Shown: one piece after another, positions 33,193-42,466 of the stretch
Layout of the letters: every line of letters begins with the position of its first letter
Position numbering within the stretch: the first letter of the stretch is position 1
Source of the DNA: Sutcliffiella horikoshii
GTDB taxonomy: Bacteria; Bacillota; Bacilli; Bacillales; Bacillaceae_I
Assembly (NCBI RefSeq): GCF_020524325.1
Contig: NZ_JAIVKY010000009.1
Location: forward strand, 62,001 to 126,000
Length of the DNA: 64,000 nt
Direction: 5' to 3'
The notes under the pieces: generated by a model
What the model saw: the letters and a program-made list of their open reading frames with translations, nothing else
What the model was told of the DNA's origin: nothing
Databases searched by the model: none
Position numbers and translations under genes: made by a program

Positions 33193-34993
33193 ACTTAAAT
33201 AACTCTTTCAACAAAGTCCAGAACCCCTTCTTTTCCTCAGGCTCCGCTTCCTTCGTTTTCTTCTCATCCATCTTAATTGCTTCCGTTTTAATGACAAATT
33301 GAACGGAAGTGACTTTTTCATTTTCTTCCGATACAAACGACACTGGTTTGAAATCTGATTTATCGTATTCCTGAATCATCTTGTCGATCTCGGCTTGCAT
33401 TTTGGCAGGAAGGTCTTTGGTTTCAGCGTATAATTCCTCTGTTCCCTCCGATAACTCATTCACTCCTGTTGAAAGTTCATTCGTACCGTCCGTCAAGCCA
33501 ATTAAGCCTGTGTGAAGTTGTGAATAGGATGTGGATAGCTCTCCAACACCATTTGTATAACTCACAAGCCCCGAGTGGAACTGATTAAAGTTGGCCGCCA
33601 ACGTTTCCATGCCTTTTGTCAGCTCAGCCAACCCGCTCAAATCGGTTTCCTCTAGTGAAGCCGATAGCTCATCCGCAATTGTCGTCAACGTGCCACTTAT
33701 CCCTCTTACTGCTCCATCGACTTGTTTCAATGATGGCTCCACCGCTGCAAATGCTTCCTGGACCTGTGCATAAGTTCCTTTCACCTTTTGGGCAGCCGCA
33801 TAGTTGGCTGCCAACTTATCCACAACGGCAGGATCTGCTCCGCTTTTATATAAAGCAGCAATCTCTTCTTCGGATAGGTCTCCTGCGGGTATTTCAGTGA
33901 TTGCACCGTCTAGTGCAGCATAAGCCGTCCCATAGTTTTCCAGTAATTTTCCGAGTCCGTCTGCCGTATCATTCAAGCCTTTCGCAAGTTCACGCAACCC
34001 GGCTGGCAATTCGGTCAAACTGCTCAAATCAACGTCTGCTGCACCAGCGGATAGTTCCCGATTAATCGTTCCTAACGCTTCCTTTATAGATGCAGAAGCC
34101 CCAGCCAACTCAGATGACGACCCATTCAGCTGATTGATGCCACTTTTATATTGTGCAGATCCATCACGAAGTTTCGCCGCACCGGTGTTCAACTCAGAAA
34201 TCCCGTCCTGCAGTTGGCCTACACCATCATTCAATTGCCCGATGGCATCTGACAGTTCTGCCATATCATCGGTCATCCCTTCCGTTCCGGTCGTATCAAT
34301 CGGAAGGCTGGATGGGACTGCGGCAATCTCTACACCATTGAATTCAAAGTTTTCCACGTCTGCCTCAACTCGAAGCTGCTCTTCTTTTCCAGGCATCACC
34401 GTAAACGTGATTTGTTTATTTTTCCCGACATTCGCCTGCATGCCACCAGAGGATGCTTCGATATTCTGATAGGTATTCGGCATCGTCAGGGATACTTGCA
34501 ACAAATAATTTTCATAAAAGACAGATGCAACGTTGTTGTTAGACGCTGTCTCGACTTGTATCTCTACATGACCGCTTTCCCCCGCAAGCTCTGCAGGCTC
34601 CACTTCACGCCCATCCAAAAGATACGTAACCGTCACATCCCATGGCAGTTCCGTTCCTTCTTCCAAGTCGCCTTGGTAGTAGAACTTCCCTTCCTGTTCC
34701 ACTTCGGCCACCACACGCTCGCCTTCTTGCTCTAGTTCCGTCATATCCGTCAAATTTTTCACTGTTTTATACTCACCGAAATCGAGGATTTCCCCCGCCT
34801 TCACAACATCGAGGGTATTCACAACATAGATAGGGCCAAGATCTCCGTTTGCTTTCAACGTGGCGTAGACCACTTCTTCCTTGCTTCTGACATTCCGTTG
34901 ATCTTCCGCGTAAACGCCACTCGCTTTCCCAAGAAATGAAGGCAAGAAAATCATTCCGGCAAGTGTAACATATAGTAGTTTTTTCTTTCTCAT
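33191..34993 (-). CDS. YhgE-like secreted/coiled-coil partner of MMPL exporter
   Basis: About 600 residues; the third of three in-frame starts (GTG 34999, ATG 34996, ATG 34993) has the best spacing to GAGGAG. A signal peptide (about 1-28) is followed by a beta-rich domain (about 30-240). Then come ~300 residues of regularly repeated helical units such as LNDGVGQLQDGISELNTGAAKL and LSTGVNELSEGTEELYAE, where G/L/T repeats suggest long coiled helices. The C-terminus is basic (EEKKGFWTLLKELFK). This is the YhgE/Pip-type architecture often found with MMPL transporters. It overlaps the MMPL stop, so the two are coupled, probably as an export complex. Confidence 0.75.
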   Translation of the reverse strand: MRKKKLLYVTLAGMIFLPSFLGKASGVYAEDQRNVRSKEEVVYATLKANGDLGPIYVVNTLDVVKAGEILDFGEYKTVKNLTDMTELEQEGERVVAEVEQEGKFYYQGDLEEGTELPWDVTVTYLLDGREVEPAELAGESGHVEIQVETASNNNVASVFYENYLLQVSLTMPNTYQNIEASSGGMQANVGKNKQITFTVMPGKEEQLRVEADVENFEFNGVEIAAVPSSLPIDTTGTEGMTDDMAELSDAIGQLNDGVGQLQDGISELNTGAAKLRDGSAQYKSGINQLNGSSSELAGASASIKEALGTINRELSAGAADVDLSSLTELPAGLRELAKGLNDTADGLGKLLENYGTAYAALDGAITEIPAGDLSEEEIAALYKSGADPAVVDKLAANYAAAQKVKGTYAQVQEAFAAVEPSLKQVDGAVRGISGTLTTIADELSASLEETDLSGLAELTKGMETLAANFNQFHSGLVSYTNGVGELSTSYSQLHTGLIGLTDGTNELSTGVNELSEGTEELYAETKDLPAKMQAEIDKMIQEYDKSDFKPVSFVSEENEKVTSVQFVIKTEAIKMDEKKTKEAEPEEKKGFWTLLKELFK

Positions 34994-34995
34994 CA

Positions 34996-37008
34996 TCACT
35001 TCTCCTCTTTGAAATTGGACTTATAGGTTGTTTTCTTGATGAATCTATCACACACAAGCAGCATCGCCGGTAGGAAGAACAACACCATGATAAAAGCCAG
35101 CAGTGCACCTCTTCCAAGCAACAGTCCGATTGAACCGACAATTGGGTTAGAAGACGTAATCCATAAAATAAACCCGACACTGGACAGAATGGCTGCTGAA
35201 ATTGAAATCGAGAACGTCTTCTCATCCAACGTTTTGATAATTGCCTTCCTGCCCGACATTTCCTTACGATGGTGGGTGTAAGCCTCTGTAAATAATATTC
35301 CATAATCCACAGTAGCCGCTAATTGCACCGTACTGATGATGAGGTACCCCACGAACACCAGCGAGGTCTGCGAGAAATACGGAATGGATAAGTTTATCCA
35401 CACAGAGGACTGAATCGCCAATAACAAGACAACCGGTATTGAAATTGACCGGAAGCCAATCAATAACACAATGGCAATGGTCACAACCGTCAACACATTG
35501 ACCAAAATATTATCCTTTGTCACCGTATTTTTTATATCATACAGCGTCACGCTCTCCCCAAGGCTGAGCGCGGAATCTCCGTAATACGCCGATGCGGCTT
35601 GATCCACATTTTCCACAATCGCAAAAGGAATGTCCCCTTCTGTCGCCTGGTTGGTGTTGATCACGATCCGGCTGTAATTTTCCGAATAAAATTCATTTCG
35701 GACCTCTTCATCCAAGTACTCTGGCGGGATCACCGGGTCCACCATGTTTACGTAGGACACGACACTTGTGACATAATCCATGGACTCAAGCTCTTCCACA
35801 AGCTCCTCTTCTTTTGCCACCTCGCCCTTTGGCACTAAAAGCACAATCGGTGTGATTTCCCCGAAGGATTCGTTGATTTTATTATAATCCGCACCAGCTC
35901 TTGTATGATCTGGCAGTTCACCAAAACCATATGTAAAAGAGGTATTGGTCTGCGCAAGGAATGCGGGTACAAGTAGAGCGAGCACAATTAGTAAACTTGG
36001 AACCCTTAATTTGACCACAAAGTTCCCAATCCCCTCAAAGCTTGGGATGAAGCTTCTGTGTTGCGTCTTATCCATCCATTTATAAAAGAAGAGCGTTAAT
36101 GCAGGTAAAAATACCATTACACTGATAAAACTAAGCACGATTCCTTTTACCAGATTCAACCCAAGGTCAGAACCGATTTCGAAATCCATAAACGTTAGCG
36201 CAATAAATCCAAAGAATGTCGTCGCCGCACTCGCAGTAATGGCCGGGAACGACTTCTTCATCGCAAGCTCCATGGCCTCTTCAGGATTTTTTGTTTTTTT
36301 ACGATAATCGGAAAAGCTGTGTAGGAGAAATACCGCATAATCAAGCGACACGGCGAGCTGCAGAATCGGCGCCACCGACTGCGTCACAAAGGAAACCTCC
36401 CCGATAAAGATGTTGGTTCCTAAGTTGATCAGGACAGAAACTCCAATCGCTGTCAGGAAGAAAATTGGCTCCACCCAAGATGTTGTGGAGATGATCAGAA
36501 TGAAAATGATGATCGGCACAAGCAGCATGGCCGCATACATCGATTCGTTTCCGGCCATTTTTTGTGAGGTCGCGGTATTGATTGCTTCCCCAGCAATGGC
36601 ACCATTTTCACCAATCAATTCATAGACGGCATCCGTAATAGCCACCTCATCTCCACTACGTACGCTAATGGAAAACAAGGCATTGCCGTCCATATAGTAA
36701 CTTTCGACCATCTCTTGATCCGCTATTTCGAGTGGTTTTTTTAAGTCGACCACATCATCGAGCCAGATCACTTCTGCCACTCCATCAATGGCTTCTAATT
36801 TCTCTTTATACGTAACGGCTTCCTGTATCGTCACATCCGATATCATGACCCGCGTATCCGGTACAGAACCCGTAAATTCTTTTTCCATAATCTCCATGGC
36901 CTTGGTCGACTGGGCATCATCTGGCAGATAATCTACCATATTATAATTGACCGAAACAAAAAACTGCGCCACGGTCGAGATGATGGTCACCAACGCAAAC
37001 ACAATCAA
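34996..37008 (-). CDS. MMPL/RND-family membrane exporter
   Basis: 670 residues from a TTG at 37008 with AAAAAGG 5 nt upstream. There are two copies of the RND half: helix 1, a large outer domain and five helices each. Sterol-sensing-like motifs recur (APILQLAVSLDYAVFLLHSFSDYRKK and TVQLAATVDYGILFTEAYTHHRKEM), with the transmembrane Asp in SLDYA and TVDYG. Such proteins export lipids or drugs using the proton gradient. Before the TTG the same frame reads NIASRIIKHKKAV, a typical family N-terminus that lacks a standard start (see findings). The divergent TetR gene probably regulates it. Confidence 0.88.
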   Translation of the reverse strand: MIVFALVTIISTVAQFFVSVNYNMVDYLPDDAQSTKAMEIMEKEFTGSVPDTRVMISDVTIQEAVTYKEKLEAIDGVAEVIWLDDVVDLKKPLEIADQEMVESYYMDGNALFSISVRSGDEVAITDAVYELIGENGAIAGEAINTATSQKMAGNESMYAAMLLVPIIIFILIISTTSWVEPIFFLTAIGVSVLINLGTNIFIGEVSFVTQSVAPILQLAVSLDYAVFLLHSFSDYRKKTKNPEEAMELAMKKSFPAITASAATTFFGFIALTFMDFEIGSDLGLNLVKGIVLSFISVMVFLPALTLFFYKWMDKTQHRSFIPSFEGIGNFVVKLRVPSLLIVLALLVPAFLAQTNTSFTYGFGELPDHTRAGADYNKINESFGEITPIVLLVPKGEVAKEEELVEELESMDYVTSVVSYVNMVDPVIPPEYLDEEVRNEFYSENYSRIVINTNQATEGDIPFAIVENVDQAASAYYGDSALSLGESVTLYDIKNTVTKDNILVNVLTVVTIAIVLLIGFRSISIPVVLLLAIQSSVWINLSIPYFSQTSLVFVGYLIISTVQLAATVDYGILFTEAYTHHRKEMSGRKAIIKTLDEKTFSISISAAILSSVGFILWITSSNPIVGSIGLLLGRGALLAFIMVLFFLPAMLLVCDRFIKKTTYKSNFKEEK

Positions 37009-37195
37009 AACAGCCTTTTTATGCTTTATAATACGTGATGCAATATTTATCGTTGTTCATCCTCTCTTGTGTCGTACCACTTTTCATCTTATTATTATAT
37101 TAGACACCGTGTTGGGTATTCAACAGACAGTTGCGTTCCGGATGTTAGATAGACAACATATGATTCTATTGTGTTGTTTTTTATGAAAGGCTGTG

Positions 37196-37771
37196 ATGAA
37201 GATGAGCGAAAAAATGGATAGAAGAAAGCAGTACACACGCATGGTACTGAAGGAAAGTTTACTGGATTTACTTAAGGATAAATCCATTGCTAGCATTACA
37301 ATAAAAGAAATATGTACAAAAGCCGATATTAACCGCTCCACCTTTTACGCCCACTATTCCAGTCAATACGACCTGCTCGATTCCATTGACGACGAATTCA
37401 CCGAGGACATGGTCAAGACGCTTAACCAATATAATTTCTCAAAAGAAGACGAGGCATACCAAATGACCGAGAAAATCTTTGAATACATCGCCTCTAAGAG
37501 TGATATTTGTAAGATCTTATTAAGCGAAAACACCGAAGTGCAATTCCAGAAAAAAGGCATGATGATCGCGAAGGAATACATACTGAAAAACTTCATTCCT
37601 AGCAAACAAATCGACGCGGAGACCTTTGAATACTTAAGTATATTCTTTGTCAGTGGGAGTATTTATATGATTAAGAACTGGTTGGAAAGTGGGATGAACA
37701 AAACGCCTAAAGAGATGGCGGGACTGTTGAATGAGTTTTTGAACCGTGGGTTGAGGGGACAGGCTCGGTGA
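37196..37771 (+). CDS. TetR-family regulator of the MMPL locus, C-terminus supplied by a REP element
   Basis: 191 residues from ATG 37196 (AAAGG 5 nt before). TetR helix-turn-helix: LKDKSIASITIKEICTKADINRSTFYAHYSSQYDLL. The C-terminal domain (IFEYIASKSDICKILL, then FVSGSIYMIKNWLESGM) is of the TetR_C/DhaS-like type. The last residues, RGQAR, are encoded by the start of a GGGGACAGGCTC repeat, so a REP-like element has supplied the stop codon. It diverges from the MMPL-YhgE pair and probably represses it. Confidence 0.85.
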   Translation: MKMSEKMDRRKQYTRMVLKESLLDLLKDKSIASITIKEICTKADINRSTFYAHYSSQYDLLDSIDDEFTEDMVKTLNQYNFSKEDEAYQMTEKIFEYIASKSDICKILLSENTEVQFQKKGMMIAKEYILKNFIPSKQIDAETFEYLSIFFVSGSIYMIKNWLESGMNKTPKEMAGLLNEFLNRGLRGQAR

Positions 37772-37810
37772 CGCGTTTTTGGGTTGGCTATGGGGACAGG
37801 CACGCAGCCC
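37753..37810. repeat. REP-like GGGGACAGGC element, two heads
   Basis: GAGGGGACAGGCTCG (37753-) overlaps the TetR stop and ATGGGGACAGGCACGC follows (37790-). Both point the same way; no closing arm is present. Confidence 0.65.
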
Positions 37811-37819
37811 CTAGAAAAA

Positions 37820-37844
37820 ACAAGACCCTAAAATAAGGTCTTGT
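37820..37844 (-). terminator. Terminator of the VOC gene
   Basis: Minus strand: ACAAGACC, 9-nt loop, GGTCTTGT, then TTTTTCT. Confidence 0.75.
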
Positions 37845-37856
37845 CTCCAACTCTAT

Positions 37857-38252
37857 CTATTTCGCATTCTGATCTGGCTGGTGGATACCAAACACATTTC
37901 CTTCGGTGTCCACATAATACCCTTGCCATGCCATTCCCGGCAATGCATGTTTTGGCACGGCCACTTCCCCACCATTCTCAAGAATCAACTTTTCCGTAGC
38001 ATCGTACTCCTCAACACCCATTGTGCAGGCAAACCCATTTAGAGGTTGATTGGCCTCAGGCGCAGCACCTTTTCGTTGCATCAACGCACCATTAATACCA
38101 AGCTCACTCTCGTCCCCTGTCACCGCTCCGAAATACGGCATTCCTGCATACTCGCTCCAATCTTGAAATGTCCAACCGAACACCTCTCCATAAAACCCCT
38201 TTGCACGCTCCATGTTATCCACATGAATTTCGAAATGAATTAATCTTCCCAT
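37857..38252 (-). CDS. VOC-family protein
   Basis: 131 residues with both VOC halves: LIHFEIHVDNMERAKGFYGEVFGWTFQDW and GFACTMGVEEYDATEKLILENGGE...QGYYVDTEGNVFGIHQPD. This is the pattern of the small bleomycin-resistance/glyoxalase-like group. AGTAGGAGGGGTACT precedes the ATG. The substrate is unknown. It is monocistronic. Confidence 0.82.
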   Translation of the reverse strand: MGRLIHFEIHVDNMERAKGFYGEVFGWTFQDWSEYAGMPYFGAVTGDESELGINGALMQRKGAAPEANQPLNGFACTMGVEEYDATEKLILENGGEVAVPKHALPGMAWQGYYVDTEGNVFGIHQPDQNAK

Positions 38253-38341
38253 AGTACCCCTCCTACTAGATTAATATTTCTAATATGTACCAACTTACTT
38301 CTCTATCATAAATCACCCATAGACAAGGATTCAATAACTAG

Positions 38342-39094
38342 TTATGAAGATACAGCAGTTTCTTTCATCGCCTCCTCCAAAAACTCCAACACTTCCTGCC
38401 TAACTGGATAGAACCCCAACTCAGCAGAAGCCCCTTCTGATTTCCTCACAACCCAAAACTTTTCCGCCAGTTCCGCATCGCCTTTAAACGTTTCCTCAGA
38501 CAAAATCATCACATCTTCCGCGATCAGTTGTCCGGCTTCCGAACCCGGCTTTTTCCCCTCGGCAAGACAAAGCTCAATTCGCTTAATAATGTTAATCCAC
38601 TTCGCCACTTCCACAGGGTTGTCCTCTAACTTAGGCAAGTTTTGCTGCATAACTACTTGCTCCTCCTCGCTGAACACCAATTCCATTTCAGCCGCTCGTT
38701 GCTGCCGCTTTCCTTCTAAGTCCTCTCCCAGCAAAGGAATAAGGTGCTCCCATTGAATGTCCTTTTCAAGCTTCAACATATTTAAAAGAGAATGTGTGTG
38801 ATCGAGCGACAATTTTACCTTCACCAGATTTTCCTCTAATTGCCCCTTATGTAAAAGAAGAACCCTCTCCATCGTTATCTGATTTAAAACTTTTTGAATA
38901 TCCTTCAGAGGCATAGCAGTTTCCTTCAATAGCAATACTTTTTGGAGCTGGAGTATATCCTCCTCCGTATACAGCCGCCTTCCACTGTCATCCTTTTTTG
39001 TCGGCTCCACCAACTCAATGTCGTCATAATATCGTACTGTCCGCAAAGACACCCCTAATTTCTTTGCAACCTCTCCCGATGAAAAATAATTCAT
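38342..39094 (-). CDS. MerR-family transcriptional regulator
   Basis: 250 residues. The N-terminal winged helix is classical: FSSGEVAKKLGVSLRTVRYYDDIELVEPTKKDDSGRRLY (about 3-42), followed by a dimerisation helix and a ~130-residue helical effector domain resembling the TipAL/anti-repressor group. TTTAGGAGGGAATGT precedes the ATG. It diverges from a CPBP-family protease gene with an 85-bp spacer. Most MerR proteins activate a promoter next to their own gene, so that neighbour is the candidate target. Confidence 0.85.
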   Translation of the reverse strand: MNYFSSGEVAKKLGVSLRTVRYYDDIELVEPTKKDDSGRRLYTEEDILQLQKVLLLKETAMPLKDIQKVLNQITMERVLLLHKGQLEENLVKVKLSLDHTHSLLNMLKLEKDIQWEHLIPLLGEDLEGKRQQRAAEMELVFSEEEQVVMQQNLPKLEDNPVEVAKWINIIKRIELCLAEGKKPGSEAGQLIAEDVMILSEETFKGDAELAEKFWVVRKSEGASAELGFYPVRQEVLEFLEEAMKETAVSS

Positions 39095-39179
39095 ACATTC
39101 CCTCCTAAACTACTTGCAGGTTACGTAACGTCACCATTTATCCTACATTTATCATACAAAATATCTGGAGGAAATCACA

Positions 39180-39863
39180 TTGAAAATTAACACAAAATGG
39201 AATGTTAAAGAATTGATCCTACTACTATTTATGGCTCTCGTTTTCGTGCCAATATTTTTTGAGGTGTGGCTGCACCGGTATTTATTGCAAGCATTTAATA
39301 ACGCACTCTATGCCGGCACCATGACTGGCTTCATCATGTCCATCATTTTTACACTAAGCGTGTACTTGATTGCCCTTAAACCACATGGAATAGGTTGGGA
39401 GGAAGTCGGCCTTCGTTCCTTCCGGAGAAGCTATTGGAAATGGATTCCCGTATGGACGGTCGTATTAATTGTTTCTAGTATTCTATTGGTCGTTATCATG
39501 GATATGTTAGGAGTCGGAGTCGACAACAGCAAAACAGAATCACTGAAAGATGAGGTAACCTGGTTCACTTTCATGATCGCCTTTCTTTCAGCCGCTGTTA
39601 TTTCACCCATCTATGAGGAAATCTTTTACCGAGGATTTTTATATAAGTGGATTCGGGGGAAATGGGGTGTGGGGGCTGGTCTTTTGGTCAGCTCGTTAAT
39701 TTTTACGGTTGTGCATATCCCAACCTACAACACGTTACCCGTCAACTTCCTTTCAGGGATAGTTTTTGCTTGGACCTACGAGAGGTCGGGGTCGATAGTT
39801 CCGGGAATCATTATTCATGGAGTGTTTAACGGGATTGCGGTGTTGTTGACGGTGGTGGGCTGA
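39180..39863 (+). CDS. CPBP-family intramembrane metalloprotease
   Basis: 227 residues from a TTG start with TGGAGGAAATCACA upstream. About eight membrane helices. The three CPBP (Abi) motifs are present: YEEIFYRGF (EExxxR), FTVVHIP (FxxxH) and HGVFN (HxxxN/D). Such proteases cut within membranes, process bacteriocin or pheromone precursors, or confer bacteriocin immunity. The stop codon TGA is the first three bases of a REP-like TGAGGGGCCAGGCAC element. It diverges from MerR. Confidence 0.85.
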   Translation: MKINTKWNVKELILLLFMALVFVPIFFEVWLHRYLLQAFNNALYAGTMTGFIMSIIFTLSVYLIALKPHGIGWEEVGLRSFRRSYWKWIPVWTVVLIVSSILLVVIMDMLGVGVDNSKTESLKDEVTWFTFMIAFLSAAVISPIYEEIFYRGFLYKWIRGKWGVGAGLLVSSLIFTVVHIPTYNTLPVNFLSGIVFAWTYERSGSIVPGIIIHGVFNGIAVLLTVVG

Positions 39864-39885
39864 GGGGCCAGGCACGCCGACCCAG
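39861..39885. repeat. REP-like element at the CPBP stop codon
   Basis: TGAGGGGCCAGGCACGCCGA includes the stop codon; single arm followed by CCCAGG. Confidence 0.6.
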
Positions 39886-39919
39886 GTTTTTCAAAATTTA
39901 CGGGGAGCACCTGTCGGTA

Positions 39920-40022
39920 TTTGTCGAATGGCATTTATATTGCCCAAAGTCGTTGATATATTTGAAAGTTGGTTGATAAACCTGAAAAAGTGGTTGATTA
40001 ATTCAAGAGTTGGTTGATAAAT
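39920..40022. repeat. TGTCGAATGGCATTT leader plus 20-bp-phased GGTTGATAAA array
   Basis: The leader at 39921-39935 is followed, after TATATTGCCC, by about four units built on GTTGATAAA, at roughly 20, 21 and 20 bp. The structure parallels 45495-45624. It lies between convergent genes and encodes nothing recognisable. Confidence 0.65.
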
Positions 40023-40046
40023 CACCACGCCACCCCATTCAAAACC

Positions 40047-40075
40047 AAAGGAGCCACGCATTTCGGCTCCTTTTA
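40047..40075. terminator. Convergent terminator
   Basis: AAAGGAGCC, 9-nt loop, GGCTCCTTT, at the stop of the minus-strand MFS gene. Confidence 0.7.
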
Positions 40076-41296
40076 CACTTTAACGACTTCCCGCTCAGCA
40101 GCTCCAACACTTTTCCGCGAAAAAACGACCACAAAACTCGAAGCAATCACAAGAATCCCTGCCAAAATCGTAAAACACATCAAAATTTGCCCCATGGAAA
40201 CAAGTCCCGTGAACACTGCCAATAACACGATCCGCAGCAACAGGCCAACTGCTCTCAACATCCCATCGACCCTTCCAATAATCTCATTCGGGATCCGCTC
40301 CATCATGAAGGCATTCCGCGCCACCCTTGCACCAGCGTTACCAAGCGCGATCAACAACATCATGAACAGATAGCCGCCAACAGGTAAATAAACCATAACC
40401 GAAATTGCCAACGTAAAAAGCACCATTGTCCCTGCAACTAGCTTCTTGTCCTCAAATTTCCGTGCGGCAATCGGAACAAAAACCCCAGCCAGTACAGCCC
40501 CTAGACCATACACCATCCCCTGGATGCCATAAATATCCCCCTCCACTTTCAACACATCTGCCAAGTAAACAGGAAAAAGATAGTTTGTGAGCATAACCCC
40601 AATGAACGGCAAGGTCGAAGCCAGCAAAAACAGGAACATCGCCGGCTCCCTTTTTATAAAATCAACGGCCACAAATGCGCTCACTTTAGCACCATCGGAA
40701 ACTGCTCCCACTGGACGATTCTTCCGATAAGGAATTTTTACAAAAAAGTAGATTGCAAGCGCGTACGTACATACATCCAATAACAAAATGTAATGGAGAT
40801 CCCACTTTAAAAGAAGCACACTCGCAATCGCTCCAGCCAGCATACTTGATAACTGCCCCTGCACCTCCATTGTGCCGTTCAATACCTTAAACTGATTTTT
40901 ATGAAACAATTCCTGATTTAAAGCAAACATCGTTGGATAAAAAATCGTGTAATACAGACTGCCAATCATGTAGATGACAATGTAATGCCAAAGTTCATAT
41001 TCCAATCCAACAAAACCAACTCCCGAAAATAAAGCCAAAGCAACGAGGCTGACCATCTTACTGCTTACAAGTAATCTCTTCCTAGAAATCTTGTCAATCA
41101 AATATCCTAAGTACGGAGTAAGCATAAAGTTAATGATCGTCATACAAATTGCCACGTAACCAAACACTTCATTCCCGTTCTCACTCGTCACCAACAGCCA
41201 CGGAATCGCGATCATGGTAATTCCGCTCCCAATAGCTGACGCCACATTTGCCAAAATAATATACTGAAACCTGCTGTCTTTATATAAACTGTTCAT
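40073..41296 (-). CDS. MFS exporter, MefA/EntS-like
   Basis: 407 residues with about 12 membrane helices. Features of the enterobactin/macrolide-exporter group: FQYIILANVASAIGSGITMIAIPWLLV, GYLIDKISRKRLL (motif A-like), NQELFHKNQFKVLNGTMEVQGQ and RNAFMMERIPNEIIGRVDGMLRAVG. GAGGGAGAACAGCA precedes the ATG. It stands alone; no regulator adjoins it. The substrate is unknown. Confidence 0.85.
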   Translation of the reverse strand: MNSLYKDSRFQYIILANVASAIGSGITMIAIPWLLVTSENGNEVFGYVAICMTIINFMLTPYLGYLIDKISRKRLLVSSKMVSLVALALFSGVGFVGLEYELWHYIVIYMIGSLYYTIFYPTMFALNQELFHKNQFKVLNGTMEVQGQLSSMLAGAIASVLLLKWDLHYILLLDVCTYALAIYFFVKIPYRKNRPVGAVSDGAKVSAFVAVDFIKREPAMFLFLLASTLPFIGVMLTNYLFPVYLADVLKVEGDIYGIQGMVYGLGAVLAGVFVPIAARKFEDKKLVAGTMVLFTLAISVMVYLPVGGYLFMMLLIALGNAGARVARNAFMMERIPNEIIGRVDGMLRAVGLLLRIVLLAVFTGLVSMGQILMCFTILAGILVIASSFVVVFSRKSVGAAEREVVKV

Positions 41297-41471
41297 TGCT
41301 GTTCTCCCTCTTCACTTTTGATACTTTTATCATAAAGGAAGAAGAATTTGGTAACATTCAGCAAAGGAAGGAAGTTTGAATACAGCTTTGTGATGGGGGA
41401 GGTGCGACTTTAGATGTAGATTAGATGCTTCTAGCAATTTTTCACTTCAGCTTTTCCCTTCATATCCCACT

Positions 41472-41590
41472 TACTGTCCAAACACACCCATTTACTGTCG
41501 GAAATGCCCCCAATACTGTCGCAAAAATAAAAATACAGTCCGTCGCCCCCACTTTACTGTCCAAACTACCCCAAATACAAGCGAAGCGAC
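41472..41590. repeat. 20-21-bp-phased TACTGTC array
   Basis: TAC(T/A)GTC starts at 41472, 41493, 41514, 41534 and 41555, giving periods of 21, 21, 20 and 21 bp. Units are separated by AAA- and CCCC-rich filler. It is non-coding, in the 400-bp gap between the MFS exporter and the LXG locus. Confidence 0.65.
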
Positions 41591-41644
41591 AAATCCCAAC
41601 AAAAAACGACTCCGCCCAAAAATCTACGGAGTCGCACTTAGTAA

Positions 41645-41689
41645 CGGAAACAGGCACGCCGGCACCAACCGAATCTGCGTGCCTGTCCC
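41645..41689. repeat. REP-like palindrome
   Basis: GGAAACAGGCACGC and GCGTGCCTGTCCC arms around an 18-nt interior, just beyond the 3' end of the LXG locus. Confidence 0.7.
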
Positions 41690-41698
41690 TAAAACCCA

Positions 41699-42403
41699 TT
41701 ATTCAAATAAATCCCCAAACGAAAACGGTGCAATAATCAAATTATCCTCATTGTTTTCGATAATCCATGTTTGTTCACCATTACTAATATACAATAGTGC
41801 ACCAATAGCTACCTGCTCCCCAAGACGATAATCATACAACGAATTCAACTTTCCTTTTTTCGCCACAAGAACATTTAAAAATTGCGGGTTAAACAGATTG
41901 GTCTCATCCTTTGTAAGCTCCCTGCCCGCCAACAATTTGTCTACCACCTTTTCAAATTGCGGCTCCTTCACAGTAAATGCTTCGCCATCCATCCGATTCA
42001 TACTCAGATCCATCAACCGGCTCAGCTTCTGTTCATCCGACTCACCAAACAACTTAAAAATACGGTTATCATACAACGATTGTTGAACCGTAAAATCTTC
42101 ACCACAGAATAATGACACCGTACTGGCACCTTCGTCTGTTGCTACCTGACAACGAACCACACGCTTCACATTGGTCAGTCCCATTACAAACTCCCGAAAC
42201 TGCTCATCCACTTTCTCCTGATTACCATCTACCGAAAATAACCCTTTAGAAATCAGGCCGCTTGTTGCACTATCCAGCCGACACTCCAATAGTTGATCTG
42301 AAATATCACCGAACACCTCATCCTTGATCGAAGCGGCCACTTCCGCCCCATCAAGCAATAGAAGCGATAATATGTATTCTTCCGCAGTAAGAGTATATGA
42401 CAT
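41699..42403 (-). CDS. Hypothetical cytosolic protein of the LXG toxin locus
   Basis: 234 residues, no signal peptide or membrane helix. The N-terminus LTAEEYILSLLLLDGAEVAASI, then SATSGLISKGLF and VRCQVATDEGASTVSLFCGED, suggests a mixed alpha/beta protein. The layout faintly recalls ESX secretion-associated (EspG-like) proteins, but I cannot confirm this. AAAGGGGTTACTCAT precedes the ATG. It is the last gene of the same-strand run that begins with the LXG toxin, so a role as chaperone, secretion adaptor or extra immunity protein is conceivable. Confidence 0.6.
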   Translation of the reverse strand: MSYTLTAEEYILSLLLLDGAEVAASIKDEVFGDISDQLLECRLDSATSGLISKGLFSVDGNQEKVDEQFREFVMGLTNVKRVVRCQVATDEGASTVSLFCGEDFTVQQSLYDNRIFKLFGESDEQKLSRLMDLSMNRMDGEAFTVKEPQFEKVVDKLLAGRELTKDETNLFNPQFLNVLVAKKGKLNSLYDYRLGEQVAIGALLYISNGEQTWIIENNEDNLIIAPFSFGDLFE

Positions 42404-42466
42404 ATGAGTAACCCCTTTCTTTTTCAGGTTCGTTTAATAGTATTCATTTAACGAATCCACACTCAG

